Origin: Methylococcus geothermalis
GTDB taxonomy: Bacteria > Pseudomonadota > Gammaproteobacteria > Methylococcales > Methylococcaceae
Length of the DNA: 64,000 nucleotides
Direction: 5' to 3'
Assembly (NCBI RefSeq): GCF_012769535.1
Contig: NZ_CP046565.1
Location: 372,001 to 436,000 of the forward strand
Shown here: positions 17,691-26,180 of the stretch, piece after piece
Layout: the number at the start of each line of letters is the position of its first letter
How positions within the stretch are numbered: the first letter of the stretch is position 1
The notes under the pieces: generated by a model
The model's input: only the letters and a program-made list of their open reading frames with translations
Told to the model about the DNA's origin: nothing
Databases searched by the model: none
Made by a program: the position numbers and the translations under genes

Positions 17691-17849
17691 GGCAAGTTCC
17701 CCCTCTTGGCAGGTTGCGATCACGGTGCCCCGGCTGTATAGGGCACGGGCAGTATGCTGCAAGTCACCGCGGATTGCACCGCTTGCCTCCCCGGGACCGT
17801 TTAAGGGATCATCGAACCCCATTCCTCTCCCACTTCCGGAAGTGACGAT

Positions 17850-18122
17850 ATGAAGCAACGCCTGCGTGGCATGACACGCGCCCTGCTGCCGGCCGCACTC
17901 GGGCTGATCCTGGCCGCCTGCGAAAACAAGGTGACCCGCGAGAACTACGACAAGCTCGCCATCGGCATGGAATATTCCAAGGTCGTCGAGCTGCTCGGCC
18001 AACCGGAGAACTGCCAGTCCGTGGTTTCGGTCAAGAGCTGCGTCTGGGGCAAGGACCCCAAGACCATCAGCGTGCAGTTCATGGGCGAGAAGATATTGTT
18101 CTATTCGAACACCGGCCTTTAA
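17850..18122 (+). CDS. Small BamE/SmpA-like lipoprotein
   Basis: A 90-residue lipoprotein: signal peptide, lipobox LAAC with Cys24, then a compact domain. ENYDKLAIGMEYSKVVELLG has the BamE/OmlA-like pattern (Lys-x-x-x-Gly-Met-x-x-x-x-Val-x-x-x-x-Gly), and two Cys in NCQSVVSVKSCVWG could form a disulfide. Its last codons are duplicated downstream (18280-18297) by an insertion; the protein still ends NTGL. Before that insertion the gene probably abutted the protease gene at 18302. Confidence 0.78.
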   Translation: MKQRLRGMTRALLPAALGLILAACENKVTRENYDKLAIGMEYSKVVELLGQPENCQSVVSVKSCVWGKDPKTISVQFMGEKILFYSNTGL

Positions 18123-18297
18123 CGTGAAAGTCGCCGCACCTTTGCTCCCTTCTCCCTCTGGGAGAAGGCCGGGGTGAGGGAGAGCGTAGCGAGGGAGCCC
18201 GACCAGCGGGTAGGGCGGAACCGTCTTTTCGGGTTCCGCCAGATGCGGCGGATCGCCTGCCGGCATCCGCCCTACGGGACTATTCGAACACCGGCCT
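18101..18297. repeat. 161-bp insertion flanked by 18-bp direct repeats
   Basis: CTATTCGAACACCGGCCT occurs exactly at 18101-18118 and again at 18280-18297. The 161 bases between hold a Gly-rich-stop type repeat (TCCCTCTGGGAGAAGG region) and a hairpin-forming module bounded by GTAGGGCGGA and TCCGCCCTAC, a motif seen again at 20006 and 55150. This is the pattern of an inserted non-coding repeat with target duplication. The duplication restores an intact end for the upstream lipoprotein gene. Confidence 0.8.
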
Positions 18298-18301
18298 CTG
18301 A

Positions 18302-19012
18302 ATGGCTAGCTCCAAAGACCCCTGGCCGGGAATCGCCCGGCCGTATCTGCTGGCATGCGCGATCTTCGGGCTGTGGCCGGCTGGCGCTGAAGCGGGCGGG
18401 CTGGCGGATCAGCTCGCCGCACTGGCGCAGGAACACGGATTCTCGATCGAAGGGCTCGACCGCTTGAGCGCCGAACCGGGCCGCACCGCCGAAGGCGGTA
18501 TCAAAGACCGCCTGAAGGCGCTATTGCAGGGTTACAACTACATTCTGGCGGAAAGCCGGCCGGGGCGGATCGAGCGGCTGGTCATCACCGGCACCGCCCG
18601 CGGCGGAGGGAAACCGCCGCCGAGCTCGACCATCCCCACCCTCCGCATCGGCGCTCATCACCAGGTGGAGGCCATTCTGGTCGGCCCGAACGGAGTTCCA
18701 CGGACCGTATCCGTCCTGGTCGACACCGGCGCATCGACGGTGGTGCTGCCGACCTCGATGATCAACACCCTGGGATTCGATGCCGAAAGGCTTTCCGCCG
18801 GCATCAGCCAGACCGCGAGCGGCCAGGTCCGCACCCAGACCGGCGTGCTTCCCTCCGTCACCGTCGGCCCCGCCTCCGCCGAGAACGTCCCGGTCAGCTT
18901 CATCGCCGACAAACGACTGAACGGCGCGATGCTGCTGGGCATGAGCTATCTGAACCGGTTCCGCGTCACCATCGACGACGAACACGACGAGATCGTGCTC
19001 CTGGCGAAATAG
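18302..19012 (+). CDS. Retropepsin-like aspartic protease, exported
   Basis: A 236-residue protein with an N-terminal hydrophobic segment (about residues 13-30). An N-terminal helical region carrying LLQGYNYIL, similar to a secretin/TonB short N-domain, follows. The C-terminal half is a single-lobe aspartic protease with the catalytic motif VDTGAST (Asp141) and a later LLGMSYLNRF, as in the clan AA TIGR02281-type family. Single-lobed enzymes act as dimers. The ATG directly follows the remnant TGA of the duplicated lipoprotein end, showing the two genes were once coupled. Confidence 0.82.
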   Translation: MASSKDPWPGIARPYLLACAIFGLWPAGAEAGGLADQLAALAQEHGFSIEGLDRLSAEPGRTAEGGIKDRLKALLQGYNYILAESRPGRIERLVITGTARGGGKPPPSSTIPTLRIGAHHQVEAILVGPNGVPRTVSVLVDTGASTVVLPTSMINTLGFDAERLSAGISQTASGQVRTQTGVLPSVTVGPASAENVPVSFIADKRLNGAMLLGMSYLNRFRVTIDDEHDEIVLLAK

Positions 19013-19018
19013 CCCGCC

Positions 19019-19735
19019 TCACTGGCCGGAGCGCGCCATCGCCACCAGGGCCGCCCTCACTTCCGCCTGCGTGGAAACAGGAGCGGGAAAGGCGAAACGC
19101 ACCACCCTGGAACCCACCCGGAGCTGGAATCCCTCCCCGTCGATCCCGACCAGGGCCGGCTCGCAGCCGGCCTCGAGGGCCACACCGCCCGCCTCGCAAT
19201 ACCGGCGCATCGCCTGGCGGTGGTCGGCGTTCATGTGCTCCAGCATCGCCCGCTCCTCCTCTGCCCGGAAGGGGTTGGGCCGCAGCACCCGTTCCGGCGA
19301 CAGCCAATGGATACGCCCGAAGCCGCCGATGTAGCGCAGGCGCACCGGCATCAGCCGGTAGAAGGCGAAGGAATGGGTGTTGTGGAAACGGCGGGCGTCG
19401 GGGAAAAAGGAGAAATAACGCTCGGCGGCATCCACGTCGTCCTCCGGCACGGGCTGCGCGTCCGCGAGGAGGGTCAGCCGGCCGTTGGTCTGCACGTCCC
19501 CGACGCTGCGGTCGAGCACGATCAGCGAGACCTTGGGGTTCGCCTGGACATTCCGGGTGTGCTGGGCGATGTTGGCGATGTAGATGACGGGTACGCCGCC
19601 CCGATCCAAGCAGTACGGCATCACCGAGCCGAAGGGATATCCCGGCATGTCCGCCGAATGCGTGGAAAGCACGCCGTCATACGCCTGATTCAGCAGCGCG
19701 CGCGCTTCGATTCCGATTTCGTCCAATTCCGCCAT
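19019..19735 (-). CDS. HugZ-like FMN-binding split-barrel protein
   Basis: A 238-residue cytoplasmic protein of the pyridoxamine-5'-phosphate-oxidase-like fold. The N-terminal barrel shows GVLSTHSADMPGYPFGSVMP and a strand VIYIANIAQHTRN. The C-terminal DUF2470 domain has MLEHMNADHRQAM, the HugZ-type His region. Relatives bind haem and take part in haem/iron use or degradation, but many are uncharacterised, so the haem role is only inferred. Confidence 0.82.
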   Translation of the reverse strand: MAELDEIGIEARALLNQAYDGVLSTHSADMPGYPFGSVMPYCLDRGGVPVIYIANIAQHTRNVQANPKVSLIVLDRSVGDVQTNGRLTLLADAQPVPEDDVDAAERYFSFFPDARRFHNTHSFAFYRLMPVRLRYIGGFGRIHWLSPERVLRPNPFRAEEERAMLEHMNADHRQAMRRYCEAGGVALEAGCEPALVGIDGEGFQLRVGSRVVRFAFPAPVSTQAEVRAALVAMARSGQ

Positions 19736-19786
19736 GATCCAAGTCCTTCCTCAATCTCAACCGCTAGCCCATCCCCGTCTTCCTTT

Positions 19787-20000
19787 GGGCAATGCCGTTA
19801 AGTTAAGCCGTCATACCGGCAGGGATTGCCGGACCAATCCGCCGGAAGCGGATTGGCACGGGCCCGCAGGGTGCCGGGCAGGAGAGCCCGGCATGAATCC
19901 AGGTCACATGGACGTGAAGGGCTTTCGCCATCCGTGGCTTCTGGGTTCCGGCACTCCCTGCCGGAACGACAAGTTTTTTCTTAACTTAACGCCATTGCCC
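19787..20000. mobile_element. 214-bp MITE-like element with 20-bp terminal inverted repeats
   Basis: The ends GGGCAATGCCGTTAAGTTAA (19787-19806) and TTAACTTAACGCCATTGCCC (19981-20000) are inverted copies with one mismatch. Nested inside are a second pair of arms (19809-19832 and 19948-19970), built around CCGGCAGGGA. No open frame encodes a transposase. I saw no clear target duplication. It looks like a non-autonomous insertion that needs a transposase from elsewhere. Confidence 0.72.
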
Positions 20001-20005
20001 AGACC

Positions 20006-20141
20006 GTAGGGCGGATAAGCGGCAGCGCATCCGCCAAATTCGGCTCCGCCGCTCTCCGAGTCAGCTCCGCCGCTCTCCGAGTCGGCTCCGCCGCTCTTCG
20101 AGTCTGCGCGGAGGTGGATGCGCTTCGCTTATCCACCCTAC
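20006..20141. repeat. REP-like palindromic repeat
   Basis: The left arm (20006-20035) starts GTAGGGCGGATAAGCG. The right arm (20113-20141) ends CGCTTATCCACCCTAC. The arms pair over most of about 29 bases with a few mismatches. The loop holds a 21-bp tandem array. Related arms appear in the 18.2-kb insertion and at 55.1 kb. Confidence 0.7.
20040..20102. repeat. Three tandem copies of a 21-bp unit
   Basis: The unit is TCGGCTCCGCCGCTCTCCGAG; copy 2 differs at one base (TCAGC) and copy 3 at one base (CTTCGAG). The array fills the loop between the REP-like arms. As 21 is a multiple of three it stays open when translated, but no gene context supports coding. Confidence 0.85.
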
Positions 20142-20216
20142 AGGTTCCAGGGAACAATCCGGTGCGCATTGCGCACGTCGATCCCTCCCAGAGGGAGAGG
20201 GAACCGCGGACGGTAC

Positions 20217-20489
20217 TTACGGCAACATGCCCCGTATCACCCGCTCATATTCGGGGAAATAACGCCCGATCACGGAAAGATCGAACCGTCGCAGGATGGC
20301 GGTGTTCGGCTCCCGTTCCAGCAGAAAATCGAAGGAGCGGCGCACCAGCGTCTCCACCGGTACCGCGGCCCCCGCGATCCTGGCCGCGTAGGACGGATCG
20401 ACCGTCACGGCATGCGAAGTCGTGGCCACACCTTCCACCACCACTTCGAAGGTCGAATCGTCGCATCGAGTCACAGTCACTTCAGCCAT
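20217..20489 (-). CDS. Conserved small hypothetical protein
   Basis: A 90-residue soluble protein, MAEVTVTRCDDSTFEVVV at the start and SFDFLLEREPNTAILRRFDL then RYFPEYERVI at the end. The beta-rich first half and helical second half with the LLEREPNTxILRRFDL pattern are typical of a small conserved proteobacterial family of unknown function. I chose the internal ATG; upstream codons look non-coding. Confidence 0.75.
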   Translation of the reverse strand: MAEVTVTRCDDSTFEVVVEGVATTSHAVTVDPSYAARIAGAAVPVETLVRRSFDFLLEREPNTAILRRFDLSVIGRYFPEYERVIRGMLP

Positions 20490-20660
20490 GCCAGCTCCGC
20501 AATCGGCCAGTTTCCCCGGATGGCCCCAAAGATAACACCTCAACCCGCCTTCCCAAAGCGCCGCCGGCCACCAACCTACGTCACCTTCCCCGCGTGGCGG
20601 AGAGATTTTCCTTCAATTCGGTTAAAATTGACGCACATTAGAGAATTTTTTACCTTTGTT

Positions 20661-20669
20661 TGATATAAA
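20661..20669 (+). promoter_or_regulatory. Possible extended -10 promoter of the fimbrial operon
   Basis: TGATATAAA fits an extended -10 (TGnTATAAA) in the AT-rich stretch 20620-20670, about 100 bases before the first fimbrial gene. A TTGACG at 20628 is a weak -35 candidate but its spacing is not ideal. The rest of 20490-20769 shows nothing else. Confidence 0.35.
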
Positions 20670-20769
20670 CAAGGCGCCTCCTCCGCTCGCGCCGCGGTAA
20701 AAAATTCCCCCGAGCGGCCGGAGCCCACACGTGAACCAACAACGACAATGTAATGTAAGGAGTCAAGTC

Positions 20770-21312
20770 ATGAACATCCTCGTTTCGAAACACGCGTTCC
20801 TCCGCCGTACAGCCGGCTTTGCGAGCCTGGCCGCTTCGGTTGTTTTCGTGGCCGGCGCGGGAACCGCGGAAGCGGCGACGGCAACGGCAAACGTCGGCGT
20901 AAGCGCGGTTGTCGTGCACGCCTGCAAGATAGAGACCCTTGCCCCCGTTACGTTCGGCAATTACGACCCCACCGAGACGGCACCCGTTCAGGTCAGCAAT
21001 GGCCAGATCCGGGTGAAATGCACAAGATCAGCAACAGCATATCCGATCACGCTGAGCGCGGGCACCGGTTCGGGTGCGACATGCACCGGCACCCCGGTAC
21101 GGAAGATGACTCTCGGAGCGGATTCGCTGGCCTACAACCTTTATCAGGGCGGCTACACCACCGTGTGGGGCTGCGACACTTCGAACGACTACGATTACAC
21201 GGCGACTAACAGTGGATGGACATCTATAGACATCTACGGTGAGATTCCCGCCGGCCAGGACGTCCCGGCCGGCACCTACAACGATACCGTCGTGGCGACC
21301 GTAACCTTCTAG
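20770..21312 (+). CDS. Spore coat U domain (Csu-type) fimbrial subunit
   Basis: A 180-residue exported subunit. The signal peptide is followed by a spore-coat-protein-U domain: CKIETLAPVTFGNYDP near the mature start, the TLSAGTGSG segment, LAYNLYQ and the closing PAGTYNDTVVATVTF, which supplies the subunit's own beta-strands. The ATG has a good AGGAG site (20758-20762 region); upstream in-frame ATG lacks one. It heads a four-gene subunit-chaperone-usher-subunit operon of the archaic Csu type, used for surface attachment and biofilm. Confidence 0.9.
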   Translation: MNILVSKHAFLRRTAGFASLAASVVFVAGAGTAEAATATANVGVSAVVVHACKIETLAPVTFGNYDPTETAPVQVSNGQIRVKCTRSATAYPITLSAGTGSGATCTGTPVRKMTLGADSLAYNLYQGGYTTVWGCDTSNDYDYTATNSGWTSIDIYGEIPAGQDVPAGTYNDTVVATVTF

Positions 21313-21340
21313 GCCGCCGCAAGGATGCCTTGCATCGTCT

Positions 21341-22072
21341 ATGATTTCATTGCCATTGGCGGCCGGGCGGCTCTTGCCGGTCCTGGCCGCGCTTCTTTTC
21401 CCATCGCCCCAGCTTGTTGCGGCCCAGTTGGGGGTGTCCCCCACCCGCATCGAGCTGACCGCCGCCAAGCCCACGGCGGCCGTGACGCTGAAGAATGAAA
21501 GCGGAGACAGGCTCGTCATCCAGAACTCCATCGTCGCCTGGACCCGCGAGGGCAAAGAGGACCGCTATACCCCGACCAAGGATCTGATCGTCACCCCGCC
21601 CATCGCCACGGTGGCGCCGGGCGGGTCCCAGGTGCTCCGCGTGGGACTGCGCCGCCCCGTGGACCCCCACCGCGGACTGGCCTACCGGCTGTTCGTCCAG
21701 GAAGTTCCGCCGCCGCCCAAGGCCGGATTCGCCGGGGTACAAATCGCCCTGCGGCTGAGCCTGCCGGTACTGGTCCAGCCGGCGGCCCCCGCCCCGCCGC
21801 GGATCGTGTGGAGCGGGGCCAAGCGCCCCGACGGCGGGCTGGAAATCACCGCGCGGAACGAGGGCTCGGCCCTGCTTGCCGTCGACGAACTGACCATCCG
21901 CGGCACCGCCGGCAGACCCCAGGGACGAGGTCCGGTTTCGGTATTTCCCGGAGGCCGGCAAAGCTGGGTTTTCCCCGCCGAGGTCCTGGAGGCCGAATCC
22001 GAAACCGCCCATGTCCGGGCATCCACCAACGCCGGCGTCATCGAGAGCGACGTGGATGTGGAGATGCCTTGA
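21341..22072 (+). CDS. Periplasmic fimbrial chaperone (CsuC-like)
   Basis: A 243-residue PapD-like chaperone with a signal peptide. The first Ig domain has LGVSPTRIELTAAKPTAAVT and TLKNESGD, then the conserved PPIATVAPGGSQVLRVGLRR, whose basic residues anchor subunit ends. It hands pilus subunits to the usher in the periplasm. It ends 17 bases after the usher start, so the two are coupled. Confidence 0.92.
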   Translation: MISLPLAAGRLLPVLAALLFPSPQLVAAQLGVSPTRIELTAAKPTAAVTLKNESGDRLVIQNSIVAWTREGKEDRYTPTKDLIVTPPIATVAPGGSQVLRVGLRRPVDPHRGLAYRLFVQEVPPPPKAGFAGVQIALRLSLPVLVQPAAPAPPRIVWSGAKRPDGGLEITARNEGSALLAVDELTIRGTAGRPQGRGPVSVFPGGRQSWVFPAEVLEAESETAHVRASTNAGVIESDVDVEMP

Positions 22073-24482
22073 ATGTTCCAGCCCGGCTCTCGTCGCCGTC
22101 CTGCTGCTCCTGATGCCCGTCACGGGCCGTTCGCGGGAGCAAGCTAGCCCCCCCCCCCCTGCCCCGGCCGAACCCGTATCATCCCAGCCCGCGGAGCCGC
22201 AGACTCAGGCATCCGGCACGGCCGAACCTCGCGCGGACCCGGAGGAGCGTCTGCTGGCGGTCGAGCTGAACGGCGAAAAGGTATCGGAAGGGGCGCTGGT
22301 GTTGCGCGGGCGGGATGGAGCGCTGTACGTGCCGGGACATGAGGCGGAAAGCTGGCGGCTGCGGCTGCCCCGCGCCAAGACCGTCCCGCACGACGGCCAG
22401 GACTACCTGCTGCTGGCGAACCCGGGCATCGTCGAGGCCCGCATCGACGATGCCCGGCAGACGCTGGTATTGAAGGTCGAACCGTCCCTGCTGGCCGGCA
22501 CGGTGGTCGAGGCCGGCGGCCGCCTGGCTCGACCTAAGCCTGAGCGGAGCGGTTTCGCGGGTTTCCTGAACTACGATTTCAACATCATGCATTCACCCCA
22601 GGGCGATCTCCAGGGAGGCGCGGCGGAGCTCGGGATATCGAACCGTTACGGCCTGGGCACCTCCGCCTTCCTCGCCCGGCACACCAGTGGCCAGGCCGGC
22701 TCGGAACTCCAGCTCACCCGCCTGTACACCACATGGCTCATGGACGACCCGGCGAACATGGCCAGTCTGCAGTTGGGCGACAACATCGTGCGCCCCTGGC
22801 AGCGCGGCCACCAGGCCCGCTTCGCCGGCATCCAGTACGCCACCAATTTCGGCCTTCAGCCCCGCTTCTACCGTTATCCGCAGCCGGCCGTCATGGGCAG
22901 TCTGGCCGAAGCATCGAGCCTCGACATCTTCCTGAACGCCACCCTGGTGGACCGGCAGAACCTGCCCGCCGGCCCGTTTCAAATACGCGACCTGCCCGCC
23001 ACCAACGGCAGCGGCGAAATCCGCGTCGTGGCGCGCGATCTGCTCGGGCGCGAACAGGTGATCACGCAGCCCTTCTACGTCGGCAGGTCCATGCTGAGGG
23101 AAGGGCTGGCCGATTTTTCCTACGAAGCCGGTTTCCTGCGCCGCTATTACGGCACGGACAGCATGAGCTACGGCGCGCCGTTCGGCAGCGCCACCTACCG
23201 GCGCGGCTTGAACTCCTGGCTGACCGGCGAACTGCACGGACAGGTGGTCCGCGATCAGGCCGCCGTGGCGGCCGGAGGCTCGTTCCTGATCGGCACCTAC
23301 GGCGTGGTCGATGCGGCGCTGGGCGTCAGCGGCGGCCAGGGCTGGGGAGGGCTCGGCGGCCTGGGCTTCACACACCAGGGCGAGACCTTCAGCTACGGCG
23401 CCAGCTCCTATTTCACCAACCAGAACTTCACCCAGCTCGGCATCGAGCAGGGCCAGTTCGCTCCCAAGCAACTGAGCGATGCGTTCTGCGGCCTCACCGT
23501 CACCAGCGGATCGAGCGTTTCCCTCCGATACGGCTCGGCCAACTACTTCGACCGGCCCCATGTCGACACCTATGTCGCGAACTACACCCAGAACCTCTGG
23601 GGAGGCCTGACCCTGAGCGTTGCGGCGAGCTATACCAAATCGGACTTCGAGGGCGCCCAGGTCGCGGCCATTCTCACCCTGCCCTTGGGAGAGCGGACGT
23701 ACGCCACGGCCAACGCCCGGGCAACCCGCTTGCAAGGCTCGCCCACGCAGTTGGAGTTCGATGCCCAGTTGATCCATACTCCCGGCTGGGGACCGGGGTG
23801 GGGTTACCGGCTGGACGCCAGCACCAACAACCGCCAGGCCGCGCAACTCACCGCGCAGACCGATTTCGGACTGTTCAGCGCCGAGGTCGCACACTTCCAG
23901 GGAGATTTCGCCGAACGCGCCTTCGGCTCCGGCGGCATCGGCCTCATCGAAGGACATCCGTTCCTGTCGCGGCGAATCCAGGACAGCTTTGCCATCGCGA
24001 AGGTGGGCAGCTACAAGGACGTCAGGGTCTATGCGGACAATCAGTTGATCGGCCGGACCGACGAAGAAGGGTACGTGGTGCTGCCGCGCCTGCGGGCCTA
24101 CGACGTCAACGACGTGCGGGTCGATGATGAAGACCTGCCGATGGATGCGCAGATCGGGACCCTCTCCTTGCCGGTCACGCCTTATTTCCGCAGCGGCGTG
24201 GTGGTGGACTTCCCGATCCGGCGCTCGCGCGGGGCGACGCTGACGATTCTGCTGGAAGACGGCAAACCGATCCCCGCCGGGGCGACGGTCACCGTGGAGG
24301 GAATCGCGGATGAATTTCCCGTCGGCATGGATGGCGAGGTCTATCTGACGGGTCTGTCCGCGCGGAACGAGCTGAAGGTCGACTGGAACGGAGAGCGATG
24401 CACGATCGAGGCCGATTATCCGGAATCCGAAGATATGCTGCCGGATCTGGGAAAATTCGTTTGCGCGGGAGTCCGCCGATGA
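22056..24482 (+). CDS. Outer-membrane fimbrial usher (Csu/FimD family)
   Basis: An 808-residue usher that forms the outer-membrane pore for fimbria assembly. After the N-terminal hydrophobic stretch comes a Pro-rich linker, then an N-terminal periplasmic domain. The beta-barrel includes FLNYDFNIMHS, the plug region FQIRDLPATNGSGEIRVVARD and QPFYVGRSMLREGL. C-terminal periplasmic domains include GYVVLPRLRAYDVNDVRVD and LPVTPYFRSGVVVDFPI. I used the ATG at 22056 inside the chaperone gene. A run of 12 C at codons 32-35 could switch the frame by slippage; as written it is in frame. Confidence 0.9.
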   Translation: MWRCLECSSPALVAVLLLLMPVTGRSREQASPPPPAPAEPVSSQPAEPQTQASGTAEPRADPEERLLAVELNGEKVSEGALVLRGRDGALYVPGHEAESWRLRLPRAKTVPHDGQDYLLLANPGIVEARIDDARQTLVLKVEPSLLAGTVVEAGGRLARPKPERSGFAGFLNYDFNIMHSPQGDLQGGAAELGISNRYGLGTSAFLARHTSGQAGSELQLTRLYTTWLMDDPANMASLQLGDNIVRPWQRGHQARFAGIQYATNFGLQPRFYRYPQPAVMGSLAEASSLDIFLNATLVDRQNLPAGPFQIRDLPATNGSGEIRVVARDLLGREQVITQPFYVGRSMLREGLADFSYEAGFLRRYYGTDSMSYGAPFGSATYRRGLNSWLTGELHGQVVRDQAAVAAGGSFLIGTYGVVDAALGVSGGQGWGGLGGLGFTHQGETFSYGASSYFTNQNFTQLGIEQGQFAPKQLSDAFCGLTVTSGSSVSLRYGSANYFDRPHVDTYVANYTQNLWGGLTLSVAASYTKSDFEGAQVAAILTLPLGERTYATANARATRLQGSPTQLEFDAQLIHTPGWGPGWGYRLDASTNNRQAAQLTAQTDFGLFSAEVAHFQGDFAERAFGSGGIGLIEGHPFLSRRIQDSFAIAKVGSYKDVRVYADNQLIGRTDEEGYVVLPRLRAYDVNDVRVDDEDLPMDAQIGTLSLPVTPYFRSGVVVDFPIRRSRGATLTILLEDGKPIPAGATVTVEGIADEFPVGMDGEVYLTGLSARNELKVDWNGERCTIEADYPESEDMLPDLGKFVCAGVRR
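22148..22159 (+). repeat. Homopolymer run of 12 C inside the usher gene
   Basis: Twelve consecutive C encode part of a Ser-Pro-Pro-Pro-Pro linker just after the signal region of the usher. Gain or loss of one C would shift the frame and abolish the 800-residue product. Tracts of this length are typical contingency loci in bacteria with phase-variable surface structures. Confidence 0.85.
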
Positions 24483-24991
24483 AGCGCGATGTCTGGAAAG
24501 GCCGCCAATGGAGGGCGGCAGCCATGCTTTTCTCCCTGCTGGCGTGTCCCGGAATGTCTGGCGCGGAACCGTACCAGTGCGACATCGGCAACATCGGCGT
24601 CCCGCACTCGGTCTACGATCCCACGGACTCCAACCCGAACAGCAGCGGCGTGGGCACCGTCGGGATCACTTGCCAGCTCAAGAACGAAAAGCAGACGCAG
24701 CGGGTCCAATACACGGTGGCGCTGAGCCGTGGCTTCGGCGGCAGCTACAACCCCCGGCAGATGCGGGGCGGCAAAGGATCGCTCGGCTACAACCTGTATC
24801 TGGACGCGGCCAGGGTGACGGTCTGGGGCGATGGAAGCGGCGGCACCCTGCCTCTGCGGGGCACTATGCTGTTGAGCCCTACCAGTCCCGCGCAACAGGT
24901 GATCCACAACATTTACGGTCTCATCCCGGCGCTCCAGGACGTTTACGCCGGCACCTATACCGACACGATCACCATAACACTGACGTACTGA
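24479..24991 (+). CDS. Spore coat U domain fimbrial protein, probable tip adhesin or minor subunit
   Basis: A 170-residue exported protein whose ATG overlaps the usher TGA (ATGA). It has a signal peptide, then a spore-coat-U domain: YQCDIGNIGVPHSVYDPTDS, ITCQLKNEKQ, LGYNLYLDAARVTVWGDGSG and the closing DVYAGTYTDTITITLTY. In Csu systems the last gene encodes a tip protein with an extra N-terminal domain (CsuE); this one has a single domain, so it may be a minor subunit. Confidence 0.88.
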   Translation: MKRDVWKGRQWRAAAMLFSLLACPGMSGAEPYQCDIGNIGVPHSVYDPTDSNPNSSGVGTVGITCQLKNEKQTQRVQYTVALSRGFGGSYNPRQMRGGKGSLGYNLYLDAARVTVWGDGSGGTLPLRGTMLLSPTSPAQQVIHNIYGLIPALQDVYAGTYTDTITITLTY

Positions 24992-25077
24992 TACTTCGCG
25001 GACGCAAGCCGAACGCTTTCTACTGCGGCGTTTTCGCCATTGTAGTAGGATATGCGGTTTTTCAACGGATTACCGCC

Positions 25078-26176
25078 ATGCGCGAACTCAATCCTCTCTA
25101 CAATCAGATCAAAGACCTCAAGAGCCGCCAGGATGCTCTTAGGGGGTATCTTTGACTTCGAAACCAAGCAGGAACGCCTGACCGAAGTCCTGCGCGAACT
25201 GGAAGACCCGAAAATCTGGGACAACCCGGAACGCGCCCAGGCGCTCGGCAAGGAACGCACCCAACTGGAAGGCGTGGTCAACCGGCTGAACGAGATTGCG
25301 GCCGGCGTCAGCGATGCGGAGGAGCTGCTCCAGCTCGCGGTCGAGGAAGACGACGAGGACAGCGTCGAATCGGTCGCCGCGGATCTGGCGCACTATGAAA
25401 GCGTCGTCGCCGAAATGGAGTTCCGCCGCATGTTCTCCGGCGAAATGGACCCGAACAGCGCCTTCCTGGACATCCAGGCCGGTTCCGGCGGCACGGAGGC
25501 CCAGGACTGGGCGCAGATGCTGGAGCGCATGTACCTTCGCTGGGGAGAGCGCAAGGGCTTCAAGACCGAGCTGGTGGAAGAGTCGCCGGGCGAAGTCGCC
25601 GGCATCAAGAGCGCGACCATCCGCTTCGAAGGCGAATACGCCTACGGCTGGTTGCGCACCGAAACTGGCGTCCACCGGCTGGTGCGGAAATCGCCGTTCG
25701 ACTCGGGCAACCGCCGGCATACTTCTTTTTCCTCCGTCTTCGTCTCGCCCGAGATCGACGACAACATCGACATCGACATCAATCCGGCCGATCTGCGCAC
25801 CGACGTCTACCGCGCCAGCGGCGCCGGCGGGCAGCACGTCAACCGGACCGAATCGGCGGTGCGCATCACCCATGTCCCGACCGGCATCGTGGTGCAGTGT
25901 CAGAACCAGCGCTCCCAGCACGCCAACCGCGACTGGTGCATGAAGCAGTTGCGCGCCAAGCTCTACGAGCTGGAGATGCAGAAGCGCAACACCGAGAAGC
26001 AGAAACTGGAAGACTCCAAGTCCGACATCGGCTGGGGCAGCCAGATCCGCTCCTACGTGCTGGACCAGTCGCGCATCAAGGACCTGCGCACCAACGTGGA
26101 AACCGGCAACCCCCAGGCGGTGCTCGACGGCGACCTGGACCTGTTCATCGAAGCCAGCCTGAAGAGCGGCCTGTAA
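25078..26176 (+). CDS. prfB: Peptide chain release factor 2, with programmed +1 frameshift
   Basis: RF2 ends translation at UGA and UAA codons. The first 25 codons (25078-25152) lead to an in-frame TGA at 25153-25155. Skipping the T at 25153 opens the second frame (25154-26176). The total is 365 residues, the usual RF2 length. The main frame has [19 protein letters not shown], containing the GGQ peptidyl-hydrolysis motif, and the stop-recognition region around FDSGNRRH. The neighbour lysS starts 4 bases after it, the classical prfB-lysS operon. Confidence 0.96.
25141..25155 (+). promoter_or_regulatory. prfB autoregulatory +1 frameshift site
   Basis: AGGGGGTATCTTTGA: an internal Shine-Dalgarno-like AGGGGG three bases before the slippery CTT followed by the UGA. 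When RF2 is scarce the ribosome slips +1 at CTT and makes full-length RF2. The sequence is essentially that of the E. coli site. Confidence 0.95.
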
Positions 26177-26180
26177 AGAC

